Positions 12,860-24,842 of a stretch of DNA of 64,000 bases are shown piece by piece; position 1 is the stretch's first letter, and each line of letters opens with the position of its first letter. The translations under genes were made by a program, and so were the position numbers. Source of the stretch: Psettodes erumei (taxonomy: Eukaryota; Chordata; Actinopteri; Pleuronectiformes; Psettodidae). Below the pieces are notes generated by a model, which was given only the letters and a program-made list of their open reading frames with translations, searched no databases and had not been told where the DNA came from. Location of the stretch: assembly GCA_016785225.1 (NCBI GenBank), contig JAFBJZ010000369.1, forward strand, positions 145,001 to 209,000, given 5' to 3'.

Positions 12860-13330
12860 GCAGCCCCCCCAAGCAGCTGCAGAAATTATGGATTTCCTTG
12901 CAAATGGAAATGGAGGAAAGAAAAAAAAAAAAGAATAATCCGGGGAGAGGAGCGGGGCCCCCGAAAACCGAGGTCTCGCTTCTTTACAGATTAGAAGATC
13001 AATCCCGCCGGCAGCCCCCCCCCCCCCCTCCTCGGGGGGGCGAGGGAAAGGCGAAGCTTTTATTGGGACGGCGTTCCCGGCCCACGGCTCCGGATGCTCG
13101 TCCGCGCTCCGAACCGGCTAAATCTCTAATTAGGATTTTGGGCTCGGGTAGCAGAAGTCATAATTACGCTACCTCTTATTATGCAAATTAATTGACTGAT
13201 TCCAAAGAATTAATTACCTCTCGTCCCAAGTTTGATTAACAAATGAGAGTTTGGGGTTTCTGTTTTGATTCGCCGTTTTTGTTTTTGTTTTTTTTTCTTT
13301 CCCCCGCCGTAAATAAATAAAAAAGGAAGC
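12860..13330. promoter_or_regulatory. Candidate conserved noncoding element with POU octamer
   Basis: An AT-rich island in GC-rich surroundings, with several TAATTA/TTAATTA cores and an ATGCAAAT octamer at 13181-13188 running straight into TAATT. Such mixtures are common in developmental enhancers. No alignment was possible. Confidence 0.3.
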
Positions 13331-15376
13331 GGGATATTAGGGAAACAAAAGGCGACGCAGATGCGACACGCCTGAGGAATATTTACTGAAACGGCTCGGC
13401 AGATTGAGCTCTGCAGAGACTTCGGGTTATAATCCAGAACCGCATAATCTCTGGAGCAGTTTCCAGATCCAGAATGTTTCTAGAGCCGGCTCCAGGAAGG
13501 CTGCGGACACCACGGATTTAATCTTCTGATTAAATTCAGATTATTCTGAGCAGACGTTTGTTCGGACCACGTCGGAACCGCGAAGACCCGGAGCGGGAGT
13601 GAAGCCGTGAACCCGACCGGGTCCGACGCCCGGGTCACGTGTTCAGACGGAGCCGTGTCTCCTCGCCCTCCTCGGCGCCGGCCTCCGCGAAAGCGTGAAA
13701 CGAGCGCTCCTAATCCCCGACTCAGCGCCTCCGGTCGGACTCGGTTCTCCTGCAGTCGTTATCGCCGGATCAGAACCGCGGCCAGAAATTCACGCTTTAA
13801 TTGGACGGAGCTTGAACCCGCGGACGAGGTCGCAGAGAATCGCTCACGTCGGCGTCCGGCCTTCGGGCTCGTTTTGCAATAAACTCGCCGCCGCCGTCGG
13901 CCGAGCTAATTACCGGGCGCCGGATGAATTTGCACAAAACGACTCAGACCTAATCTGTCGTTTAATTTCTGCCTTCATATGGACGACAGCGGGAACGCCA
14001 ATTAAACGCCGCTCGAGATTACGCTCCCGAGCGAGGCGGCCAATCAGAGCGGCGGACAAACAAGGACGCCGCAGCAATACTTTCAACACGTCTGAGCTGA
14101 CGTCACTTCCTGTCTGTACGTTCTAACGTTTATGACCGATGGGAAGAGGAGCTGGAATATTCTGGAAGCTCGGCGACTTCCTGCGGAACGTGGCCCCACG
14201 GGAAAAAAACATCATCCCGCGGGCCGTCGTCCAATCAGCGCCCTCGTTAACAACCAACCCGAGCAGGACGCCGGCGTGCAGACCCAGGTGTTCCCTCCGG
14301 CAGTCGGGCCGACCCGACCCGGCTCGAGTCCTCGTGAAGTGCTGCTTGACATTTGCTGCCAGGATGTCGCGGCCCCTTTCAGCAGCCGGCGATCACAGCG
14401 GCGAGCGAGACTGAAACAGGAAACAGAACCCGCGTCCCTCGTTCGTCGCCCACCTTTAAAAAAAAAAACAAAAACGACCCGCTGAAAGAAAACGAAGCGT
14501 CGGGATGAATTTCCAACGTTTCCGCGAGTCTTAATCCGGCGGAACGATTAGCAGTCAGGCTGCGTTCCCTTTGTTGTCACTCAATAATTAATCCCCTCTC
14601 ACCTCTCCAGATCTGAGCCGCGAGCCGATCGGCGCCGCCCCTCCCCCCTCCCCCCCTCCTCACCCGCCTGAGGTCCAAACTGTCGGAACCGGCGACCCAC
14701 GGGCCGCGTCGGTTCCTGAGCCTCACGCTGCGCGGCGGACACGTCCATTACCGTCCGTCTTCTGTTCTCCGCTCGGTCCCGTTAGGTCCGGATCAATGAG
14801 CGGCCAATCCTCTCCCTGAGAGGACGCATCGATCCGGCTCCTCCACGCCGGCCGACCTCTAATCTCTCCGAACAGCGCCGCGCTCCGCCGGGACGCCGCC
14901 GCCGCCGCCAGGCCCGGGCCGAGCCAGGCGCGAAAATACGTCGGAGAAACCTATTCCCGGAGTCTGCCGCGTGAGGAGCGCTCGATATCAAACACGGAGC
15001 CTCCCTCGGCAGGGGAGCGGGAGGATGCTGGGAGTTCCCATCAAACAGCCCCCCCTCCCCCCCCCCCAGATTCCGGCGCCGGGCTTCACGCCGCTCCGCG
15101 AGCAAACTCAGGCCGCAGAGACGAGAACATTCTCGTTTTATCGACGTCTCATCGCCGAGCCCGCGTGACGTCCGCTTTCAACCGACCCCGGGAACGCCGC
15201 CACCATGTGTGACCGGCGCCGCCCCCTCCCCCTGCTCCCCCCTCCTCTGATGTCATGGCGACGTCACGTCTGATGGAGTTAATGTCTTTCAATGGGCTCA
15301 CAAGTGGCGTTCAGGAAGCAGACGCCAGACGAGAGCGAGCGTCACGCTAATGAATGTGTGCACAGCGCTCCGTTTG

Positions 15377-15446
15377 GGCTGGGGGGGGCACGAGAGGGGG
15401 GGCGAGGGGGGCGGGGGCACAGGGGAGGGGGGGGGGGGGGGGGGGA
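15377..15446. repeat. G-rich block with a 19-base G run
   Basis: Repeated GGGGGG blocks and a pure G run at 15427-15445, strongly G-quadruplex prone. Confidence 0.9.
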
Positions 15447-15568
15447 GAGAAATGAGCAAACCAGGTTCCCGTCAGACAGGATGAGTTTACGTGGTGTGAA
15501 CGAAGCCGCCGTGTCTTGGAAACCATGAATATTTGATGATGGCTAAGTGCTGGGGGGGCTGCTGCAGG

Positions 15569-15571
<3 letters not shown>

Positions 15572-15606
<35 letters not shown>
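15572..15606. repeat. GT tract
   Basis: Pure GT dinucleotide repeat. Confidence 0.95.
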
Positions 15607-15607
<1 letters not shown>

Positions 15608-15740
15608 ATGTGTGGGGGTCATCAGTGTGGGTCAGCACCGAGGTCCGTCCCATTTTGTTTATTGGTTCTTATTATTATTCCTAGTTGTTTGTTTCACGAA
15701 TCTGCAGCTCATAAGTGTGGAGCCGCTCGACTCGCTCACC

Positions 15741-15825
15741 ACGCCGGGTCCAGCCGGGTCCAGCCAGGTCGAGCCGGGTCGAGCCGGGTCGAGCTGGACC
15801 GGGCTGGGCCGGACCGGGCCGGGTC
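15741..15825. repeat. 10-bp minisatellite, degenerate end
   Basis: Five copies of a CAGCCGGGTC-like decamer, then degenerate GGACCGGGC-like units to about 15825. Confidence 0.85.
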
Positions 15826-16307
15826 TTTCTGAGGGTGAATCCCTGCAGAGCGCCAACTGGACCGCGGAGCCGATAATCCGACGTCTGTCGTCAGAATAAC
15901 GTACGAGCGGTTTTAAACCTGGCAACAAAACAAACGCTCCGGTGGGAGGCGGTTAAATATCAGCCAATAAAATGCGAATACATATTTAATGAGCAATCAC
16001 GCCGTCTAATGGGCTGGAACACCGGCGGGAACCCGGGGGGGTCGGCCCGATCCCGGTTCTGCTCACGGACCGGACGGGAAGTTTGAACACGGACACAGGA
16101 AAGCTTCGCCCCAACGCCCTCACACCAAACACACACGTTGACTTTTTCTGTTTTTTGTGCGTCGTCGCCCTTTAATCCGTCGGTTGCCGCGGCGCCGCCC
16201 GTCACACGTGAAGGGACGAGTCGAACCTGCTGCTTTTTTCTCCTGTGACGTTAAAACGCCGTCACCATCGCTACCTGACTGTCGCTAATGGCTGCAGGCG
16301 ATGCAGA

Positions 16308-16311
<4 letters not shown>

Positions 16312-16402
<91 letters not shown>
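16312..16402. repeat. (CA)45 tract
   Basis: Pure CA over about 90 bases. Confidence 0.98.
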
Positions 16403-16405
<3 letters not shown>

Positions 16406-16521
16406 GCTATTTAAAGCAGTAGAGAACACAGGCTGACTACAGCGCTGCACTTTTCGCTCCCTCGTGGTGCATGTCCCACAATCCCCCTGTTCCTAAAGGG
16501 GAGGGGGGAGGGGGGCTACAG

Positions 16522-16525
<4 letters not shown>

Positions 16526-16574
<49 letters not shown>
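16526..16574. repeat. CA tract
   Basis: Pure CA dinucleotide repeat. Confidence 0.97.
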
Positions 16575-16577
<3 letters not shown>

Positions 16578-16680
16578 GCATCACAACATGTGTTCAGAGT
16601 AATTTACGTTCGTCAGGACGGGTTAGAAAATGTTGGCCAAAGTTGAGACGGGATGAGGATGAAGTAACAAAAACAACACG

Positions 16681-16691
16681 TGTGTGTGTTG

Positions 16692-16735
<44 letters not shown>
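16681..16735. repeat. TG tract
   Basis: TG repeat with TTG interruptions at its start. Confidence 0.96.
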
Positions 16736-16736
<1 letters not shown>

Positions 16737-17011
16737 GTGCAGTTCCGGGTCACGTGTCGTACCATACGCGGCCGCTGCCGTGCGCACGCAGCGGTTAAAT
16801 TGAGGAATACGCCTCATTTGCACGATTTGATTAAGTTCTGCTTCACGCTCGGGTTCAGACGCCGCAGATTCTCCCGCGATGACGGGGGCACGCTCGCCGC
16901 CGCCGCCGTCCCAGCACGCACTGGGAAACGGGGCGGGGACGGAGGAGCCGCAGTCACGGGCGAGCGGCTCTGCCATTTCCCTCTGAGACGAAGCAGTTTT
17001 CATTTTTCCAA

Positions 17012-17142
17012 ACATTAGTGTGACAGAACGGAGGGCAGGCTGACATGGCCGCCGCCGCCGCCGCCGCACTCAGCCTCCGCTGTTTGTGCTCCGAAATGAC
17101 CCGCTGTCATCGCTCGGCACATTAGCGTGACAAAACGGAGAG
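17012..17142. repeat. Paired 23-base motif, 107 bases apart
   Basis: 17012-17034 and 17119-17141 share ACATTAGYGTGACARAACGG with two differences. A GCC trinucleotide run lies between them. Possibly two related protein-binding sites. Confidence 0.7.
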
Positions 17143-17829
17143 GAGATTGAAGTGGCACCATCTGCGGATGACGGAGGACGCGCTGAATTGATTTTTACCG
17201 TCTGATGCGCGCGGCGCCGCTTTGTTTTCTCGCCGCTATTGATTGACAACAGAATATGTTTAACAAATTAAAAGCTGCTCCCTTTTGCGCCGCGTCTCGT
17301 CCCCGCGAGCAGAACCGCCGGAGACCGGATCGATGCGCTCGACCCCCGTACGCGCCGCTGCGGTCGCCACGGTACCCGGCGTTTACAGTAACCAATCGGG
17401 CTGGCGGGAGGCGTCGACGTGAGCTCGGCGTCCGCCCATAAGAGAAGGTGAAAACTGCCGCCGCCGCCTCCTATAAGCCTCAATTACAGGCCGATCACCG
17501 CGGCGTGGGAGGCGACGGGCCGCACGGCGAGACGCCGCCGCCGCCGCATTGTTCGCCCCGGGCGGACGTGACAGCGAGGACGGCGTGCTAAGTGGCTACG
17601 CAGGCGGCGCTAATGGTTCCATAAGGAGGCGAAGGCGGGTGACACGTTTCTGGTCCCGTCCGTCACGACAAAACTTTCTTCTTCTGCACTTCCCCCCTCG
17701 CAGCGACCCGGCCTCAGGAAGTGAGGCATGATGGGAAAACTCCACATCATCCCGGCGTCGCACAGCGGGGGGGGGGCGGCTCCCGTGACAGTAATTAGCC
17801 AGGGAGAATACACCGACTCTTCCACTGTC

Positions 17830-17831
<2 letters not shown>

Positions 17832-17881
<50 letters not shown>

Positions 17882-17892
17882 GCGTGTGTGTG
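17832..17892. repeat. GT tract
   Basis: GT repeat with two CG interruptions. Confidence 0.97.
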
Positions 17893-18363
17893 GGGTTTTC
17901 TATCATCCGACCTGGCAACCCGGCAGAAGAATCGCCACGATGAGCCCGGGAGAGAATTAGACGACGTGTCAGGTCGGCACGGCGACGCCAGATGACCAAT
18001 CAATACGCAGACGCTTCGCCGGACTCGCGGCTTCTCATCCGCAAAAAAAAAAAAAAAATCCTGTGCGGATTAGCTGCCGTTTTCATTTTCAGCAGAGGAC
18101 GTGTTAATCTGACAGGCCGCTGGAGCCCGACAAACTCCGCACACTGAGAACCGGCCCGGTTCAGACCGGACCGGCCCGGAAACATGGGAACACGGAGACG
18201 CTTGTTAAGGTTCCGGCGTGTCCGGGTCGGTCCGTTCGCCTCGTCATTCTCTCAGGGCGTCTGACTTTTCAAAATAAAAGCCCGGACGGCACAGAACCGC
18301 GACCCGGCTGCTGTTTGGACAACAAAAGCTGTGTGACGGTGAGGAACACATCAATCAGCGCTT

Positions 18364-18383
18364 TGTGTGTGTGTGTGTGTGTA

Positions 18384-18472
<89 letters not shown>

Positions 18473-18494
18473 GTGTGTGTGTGCATGTGTGTGT
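18364..18494. repeat. Compound TG tract, 131 bases
   Basis: TG with interspersed TATG, CGTG and CATG units. Confidence 0.97.
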
Positions 18495-18618
18495 CTCAAC
18501 AGATTTATTTTTACTGAAATATTCATGATCCGTGTTGATCGCTCCGTCCTACTTCCTGAAAATCTGTTGTTTCCACGTCCTGATTAAAGTTTGTTCCCGG
18601 GAAACAAACGGAGCCAAC

Positions 18619-18678
18619 GCATCATCACGCATCATCACGCATCATCACGCATCATCACGCATCATCACGCATCATCAC
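18619..18678. repeat. 10-bp minisatellite ending in an E-box palindrome
   Basis: Six exact copies of GCATCATCAC. The last copy continues into GTGATG, forming ATCACGTGAT with a central CACGTG. Confidence 0.95.
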
Positions 18679-19043
18679 GTGATGTTCATTAAGAGGCTGC
18701 CGCCCCCGCCGCACGACGCGCGGTGACATCACGCAAAACACGCGCTTCCTGGTTTCTTCTTCTTTTTAAAAAGGAGGAAGATTTACAGTAAAGTCCCGCC
18801 GCACATCAAACCTCCTCCTCCTCCTCGTCTTCATCATCGCTGCCAAAATCTCACAAACAAACGGCGAGGACTCGCTCGACTCGAGACGCCAACGACTCGC
18901 CGTTTTGTTGTTGTTGTTGTTGTAACTCGTTTGTTTTAATCTTGGAGGAGCCGACTGAACGACGTTCAATTAAAGTCCGCCTCAGATGAAACCCACGAAT
19001 TCATCAACAAATAATCCTGGCCGGTGGAAACCCGCAGGAACAG

Positions 19044-19045
<2 letters not shown>

Positions 19046-19097
<52 letters not shown>

Positions 19098-19119
19098 CGT
19101 GTGTGCGTGCGTGTGCGTG
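19046..19119. repeat. GT tract
   Basis: Pure GT, then GTGC units. Confidence 0.97.
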
Positions 19120-19242
19120 ATATAAACAAGACGCCCCGTGTCGTTGCACAAAAGGAGACGCCGGTTGCGACGCTAAATGAGACGAAGCGGCTCGTTGTTT
19201 CCTGGCAGGTGCCGACTTCCCGCGCAGCGTCCGATCGGGACG

Positions 19243-19534
19243 GCGAGCGGCGCCGCCTACCTGCGTTGTGCTCCGAGGGGCATCCATTTCCCCCTCCTGT
19301 GATTACGGCGAGCGGCGGCCGCATTGTTTATTTGTCTGAAAGCACAAATGATATGCATTGATTCCTGATTCGCTCATTGTTGAACCCGCCATTGTGTCCG
19401 TGAACGCCGGCGAAATGGGGCCCAATTACTGCGAGCGGCGGCGGCGCCGCCAAGCGAGACGATGAAGGCGCCGCGAGCGGGCGGGAAGGAGCAATCAAAG
19501 GCCACTTGTTGTCCTCCGTAAATCCAGCGAGCGG
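19243..19534. promoter_or_regulatory. Five copies of GCGAGCGG in a candidate regulatory island
   Basis: GCGAGCGG occurs at 19243, 19308, 19431, 19473 and 19527, all in the same orientation, interspersed with ATTGTT/ATTGTG motifs of SOX-site type. This cluster runs directly into the palindrome at 19599. Function is inferred from clustering only. Confidence 0.35.
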
Positions 19535-19598
19535 AATGGAAAACGCTCCATCGCCACCGCCGACAATGAGGCCGCAGATTAGATTAGCGCGCCGCGCT

Positions 19599-19661
19599 GA
19601 TCGCGACCGGCCAATCAATCAACCCGTTCGCGCCTTTTGATTGATTGGCCGGTGCGCGATC
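19599..19661. repeat. Inverted repeat with convergent PBX-like/CCAAT sites
   Basis: The left arm 19599-19622 and right arm 19637-19661 are complementary over 24 bases with one extra base, around a 14-base loop. The core 17 bases (ACCGGCCAATCAATCAA and its reverse complement) match exactly. Each arm carries CCAAT and ATCAATCA, the latter a recognised PBX-type binding sequence. It could be a cruciform, a hairpin in RNA or a paired binding site. Confidence 0.75.
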
Positions 19662-20003
19662 GAGCGTCCGCACGCGCCGATTGACGAGGAGAGCGATCGG
19701 TAAACGAAGCTAAAGCGAGCTAACTGAACTTCCCGCCGCTCTTTCACATTAAAAGCCTGCGACAGGAAGTGACGGAGGAGGAGGAGGAGGAGCGAGGGAA
19801 ACCGACAGAAGGCCGGGGGTGGGGGGGGGTCACATTCTCCAACCTTTTAATCCCTGAATCGACGCGGGGCAACAATCTCCGGGGATTATTCATCTGGTGG
19901 TGGTGGGGGGGTTTACAGATTTCTCCCCACCGGTCAATCTGGTGATAAATATTCAGCGGGACTCGTTTGGCTCCGTGTAACTCGACACTCGACAGCAGAT
20001 TGC

Positions 20004-20047
20004 GCCCCCCCCCCCTCCCCCCGCCCCCGCCCCCTCGCCCCCCCCCA
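20004..20047. repeat. Poly-C block
   Basis: Several C runs broken by single T or G. Confidence 0.85.
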
Positions 20048-20463
20048 GGAGATCTGGCGTGGGCGTGTTCTTACTTGACATCCCATCAGTCGGCGGCTTC
20101 TCTAACAAGTCGGCCATAAACCTTTTTTTTTTTTTCCTCCCCCCCCCTCTTTGATTACACTAAGTGCACGGAGGCCAGATGCGACCCGGCCCAGTCATCT
20201 GTCGGCCCGCTGTGGGGGTGACCCCGCCCGCCTACCCCCCCTCAGGAACACGCTCATTGTTCTTCATTACAGCGGGAGGAGCTGATGGAGAACAAGTCCA
20301 TTCCCGCACCTGTTCTCCATCAGCCGGGCTTCCTGTCGGCGCCGCTCGGAACCGACGGCACCGGGCCGGGACTCGCTCGGGTTCTGACGACACGTTGAAT
20401 CCACCACGTCCTTTGGCGGCTTTTGTGCGTCCGCTGTCGCTTCAGAACCTCGGACAGCGCCGC

Positions 20464-20486
20464 TTGTTGTTGTTGTTGTTGTTGTC
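20464..20486. repeat. TTG trinucleotide tract
   Basis: About seven TTG copies. It is followed by a CA tract at 20511-20533. Confidence 0.9.
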
Positions 20487-21289
20487 GTGCTGAGACGCAG
20501 CGGATCAATACACACACACACACACACACACACGTCAATGACTCCAGGCTCTTAATCTACCTTTGCGGTGGCAGCGGGAACGTTGGCCCCCCAGCGATCA
20601 TATCAGGTATTGGTAATTTCACAGGGTGACACCGCCGTAAACAATCTGATCTCAGATCTGTGTTTAAATGCAAACCGCGGCCGAAACCACAACTTTTTCT
20701 CTCCGGGCGCTCCAGATTATTTTTTTTTTCATCCAGTTTACTTTTCCCCCTCACACGTGAAATCCCAGATTAAGAAAAAAAACCCTTGAGCCGCCGTCGC
20801 CGCCGAGTCGTCGCACACACGTGGCCTTCGGGCGAGCGGGAAGTGTTTCGGTAAACAACGCAAACGTGTGAGAAATAAACGATGAGATATGCAGCGTGTC
20901 GTGGCGAAGCTTGAAATCTGCTCCGGGATCAGCGGGATACTCGCCCACACACTTTCTCACCAGCGGCGTCACGCCACGCCGCAAAAACGACAGCGGCCGC
21001 GGTTTTTCGTGTCGGAGCATCCCGCGGTCGCGCTCGGCGAGCGTGCTGCGTTAGCACGAACCGTCGCCTCCAACTTTTTACGAACCCGGGCGCCGTCTTT
21101 ACTGCCGGATAAACAAGCGAGGAAGAAGAAAACATCGTGAAAACGTACGAATCTATAAACGGAGAATCCATCGCAGGGCAACCGTCTCCACGGCGATCGT
21201 TCCCACGGCGGCGACTCCCGGCCGCGGCCGCGCTACGATACGACCGCAGCGGACTTAATTAAGCTGCAGAAATAAACCGCCTTTAATAC

Positions 21290-21661
<372 letters not shown>

Positions 21662-21755
21662 TGACACCTCAGTAATGGTGTTTCTCTCCAATCATCAGAG
21701 TGAAACGTGCAGGAAAGTGGCTCGTCGTCATTTCAAACATGAATCTGTACCACGC

Positions 21756-21756
<1 letters not shown>

Positions 21757-21789
<33 letters not shown>
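21757..21789. repeat. GT tract
   Basis: Pure GT dinucleotide repeat. Confidence 0.95.
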
Positions 21790-21790
<1 letters not shown>

Positions 21791-21980
21791 ACTAACCCCC
21801 CCCCCTCCTCCCCCCTCCCTGAGTGTGTACACCACACTGTGGAGGGGGTGGGGGCGGCCCTGCCTCCACCCTGACCCCTGAAACGACAGCGGTCGCCGTC
21901 GGACGCAGCGAGCCGTGAGTCCATTTCATTTGGAGCGCCGGCGTGATGCGCCGACAGCGCCAGGCAAAATGGAACCGGGC

Positions 21981-22020
21981 CGAAACGGACTGAAACGGAC
22001 TGAAACGGACTGAAACGGAC
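21981..22020. repeat. 10-bp minisatellite
   Basis: Four copies of TGAAACGGAC (the first starts with C). Confidence 0.95.
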
Positions 22021-22133
22021 CGGGGGCCGCCAGTGGGGGGCGGCAGCCGAGCAGCGTAGCTGTAAATAATTAACAGGCTTTATGCTTTTGTTTCAGTGGA
22101 ACCGTCTCCACAAAGGTGAAGCAGAACCTCCTG

Positions 22134-22135
<2 letters not shown>

Positions 22136-22223
<88 letters not shown>

Positions 22224-22295
22224 TGTGAGAGAGTGTGTGAGAGTGTGTGTGTGTGTGAGTGAGAGAGAGAGTGTGTGTGTGTGTGTGTGTGTGTT
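22136..22295. repeat. Compound TG/GA tract
   Basis: About 80 bases of TG, then alternating GA and GT blocks, then TG again. Confidence 0.97.
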
Positions 22296-22520
22296 GGATG
22301 GGGGGGGCAACATCATGACTGCGCGTCCATTTGAACGGATCAAACCGCTGTGCTGGATTAAGCCTGGCGGATAATCCACAGCGCGACACGCGTCATCCTC
22401 GGTTCCGTTCCCGCGGAGAGCAGCAGAACTTCGGATCCCGCACGAACCCGCACTTTAACCACTTCTGTCGTTGTGTAAGCGCGCGGGGGGGGGGGCGCAG
22501 CCCAGCCCCCCACCTCCATC

Positions 22521-22539
22521 CAGCAGCAGCAGCAGCAGC
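22521..22539. repeat. Short CAG tract
   Basis: Six CAG copies in CpG-rich sequence upstream (in + coordinates) of the minus-strand exon, that is, in its presumed intron. Confidence 0.85.
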
Positions 22540-23815
22540 CTCCAACATCCTCACTGTATCAGTGCGCAAACATACGTAAGCCGAACCGAACCGCTGGTTC
22601 CGCTCGGAACAAAGAGCGCGCGGCGTCCGGCCACAGGTAACCCGCCTCATCCCGCCTCCGTGTGGCGGTAAAGAAACGCGTGTTCTGGTTCCGCAGCCCG
22701 CCAACTCACCAGCACCGCACACAACACCGCCACGCAGCTGGGAAACACGCAAACAAACAAAACCCAAAACCCCCCAAAACAACCCGGTTCCTGTGCCGCA
22801 GTTTCCATCCCCCGGCGGCTCCGACTCCAGCGGTTCCGACTCGGTTCGCTGCACCCGAACGAACCCCTTCATGTTGCATGATTGCAACTGCAAATCCCAG
22901 TCACGATACCGGGAGAAAAACACGGAGCCCGGAGCGCCGCTGGAAAATCCGCCAAATGAATCTTCCCGTGTTTACCGGGGAGCGCGCGCGTGTTCTGGAC
23001 GGAACCGGAGGTCGGGACGTGGACCGCCGTCGGCCGTTCTGCGGTTCGGCCCACATACGAACCCCCCAGCGGTTCTGGTTTTACCGCAATTGTAACTTTT
23101 ACACCGGGTTCGCTGGTGTTTCGGTGAAAAGCAGCGGGATGGCCCGCATCGACCGACACCGAGAAAACTGACGTTAAACGGGGAGAAGCGGCTTGTTTCC
23201 GAGCCGAACCGAACCACCGGTACCGTTTCACTAACCCGCGTTGAGTTACGTGCTACTTTGGGCGAATGTGCGACTCGGTACCGCCCGGGTAAAATCGGCT
23301 CGGTTCTGAACGGGAGTTCGCTGCGGCGGCGCCGCCGCTGCCGCAGACTCCGCTTCAGCGCTGTGATTTACAGCAGGTCCCGGTTCGGTTCGGCACGGAA
23401 CACGGTACCAAAGTAAACCGAGCCGGGAGGAGGGGGGGGGTGATCCAACAGACGCGGACCACCGCACAAACACACACACAAACAGACACACAACACACAC
23501 ACACGCGGCGCGGAAGAGTTCCCAGCTGTGCGGAGCGACCGGGAGCCCCGGTAAAAGTCGCGTGTTCCCGGCCGTCGTGTGCGTGTCGGTACCGGGACAC
23601 GAACCCGCGCTTTCCCGCACGGGATTTCAACTTTTACGCGCAGTCTCCCCCCCTCAAAGAAAACACCACGCATCCAAACGCACCGCAGCACGCAGATTAA
23701 AAAACACACACACACACCGCTCCGTCCGCATCGGTCCAAACGCGAGGGCGACACCGCGGCTCCCCCGAACCGCAGGCTCGGTACCGGGAGGAGAGGAAGA
23801 GGAGAAAAGTCCTAC

Positions 23816-23888
23816 CTCGGTGCAGAGCCGCGTGAAACAGGAATAAAAAGAGAGTCGTCGCCAGAGAGCCGCTGCCAGCGTTCGCCAT
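23816..23888 (-). CDS. First coding exon of an unidentified signal-peptide protein
   Basis: On the minus strand an ATG in a strong Kozak context (A at -3, G at +4) opens 24 codons plus one base, ending at the donor CGAG|GTAGGA. The peptide starts MANAGSGSLATT, continues through a hydrophobic Leu/Phe core and ends near AALHR. That is the layout of a secretory signal peptide, with a small-residue stretch suitable for cleavage. Phase 1 after a signal exon is common in cell-surface genes, including Ig-superfamily adhesion genes such as NCAM and CADM, but 24 residues are too few to name this one. There is no in-frame ATG in the nearby upstream open frame. I see no second exon between 1 and 23.7 kb, so intron 1 would run off the window. 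It is divergent from ncam1. Confidence 0.55.
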
Positions 23889-24265
<377 letters not shown>

Positions 24266-24320
24266 TCCGGGTCTGGTTCTGGTTCTTTATGGCTCAGTCT
24301 CCATTAGAAACAAACGCATT

Positions 24321-24414
24321 TAGATGAAACTTGAGAACTTTTGTCATTTCAGTGGCTGCACTCATTATATCACCCACCTAGATGAAACTTGAGAAGTCAT
24401 TTCAGTGGCTGCAC
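24321..24414. repeat. Near-tandem duplication, 58-bp period
   Basis: 24321-24361 and 24379-24414 are the same sequence (TAGATGAAACTTGAGAA ... GTCATTTCAGTGGCTGCAC), except for a CTTTT insertion in the first copy. Confidence 0.9.
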
Positions 24415-24607
24415 CATCCCACCCCCCCCCCCTGCCCCCGCCCCAGGCTGCCCCCCCCTCCACCCGCTGGTTCTTCACCAACTCTTCCCTGATGCAGCAG
24501 GAAGTTGGGGCCCGGCGCTTCCTTCGGGGCGGAGAGTCGCTCGTCCGGGTGGAGTCAGTCGGTCCCTGGAAGAAAATCAATATCCGAGCCACTTCTTCAT
24601 TTGCTGC

Positions 24608-24610
<3 letters not shown>

Positions 24611-24654
<44 letters not shown>
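24611..24654. repeat. CA tract
   Basis: Pure CA dinucleotide repeat. Confidence 0.96.
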
Positions 24655-24655
<1 letters not shown>

Positions 24656-24776
24656 GACAGTGCATTAAAATGTTCAAACTGGATTTAAAAAGGGCCGGGT
24701 CCCTTCTGGTTGTTTCACACACGGTGACGGACACGTCCGGATTTCTCCCATATCGGCCATTTTCAAAACGCTGCAG

Positions 24777-24842
24777 CACACACACACACACGCAGACAGA
24801 CACACACACACACACACACACTCACACACACACACACACACA
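24777..24842. repeat. Compound CA tract
   Basis: CA with CAGA and CTCA interruptions. Confidence 0.95.

Noticed and set aside
18619..18678. Possible CRISPR-like repeat array
   Set aside because: Tandem decamers without spacers in a vertebrate genome; a simple minisatellite.
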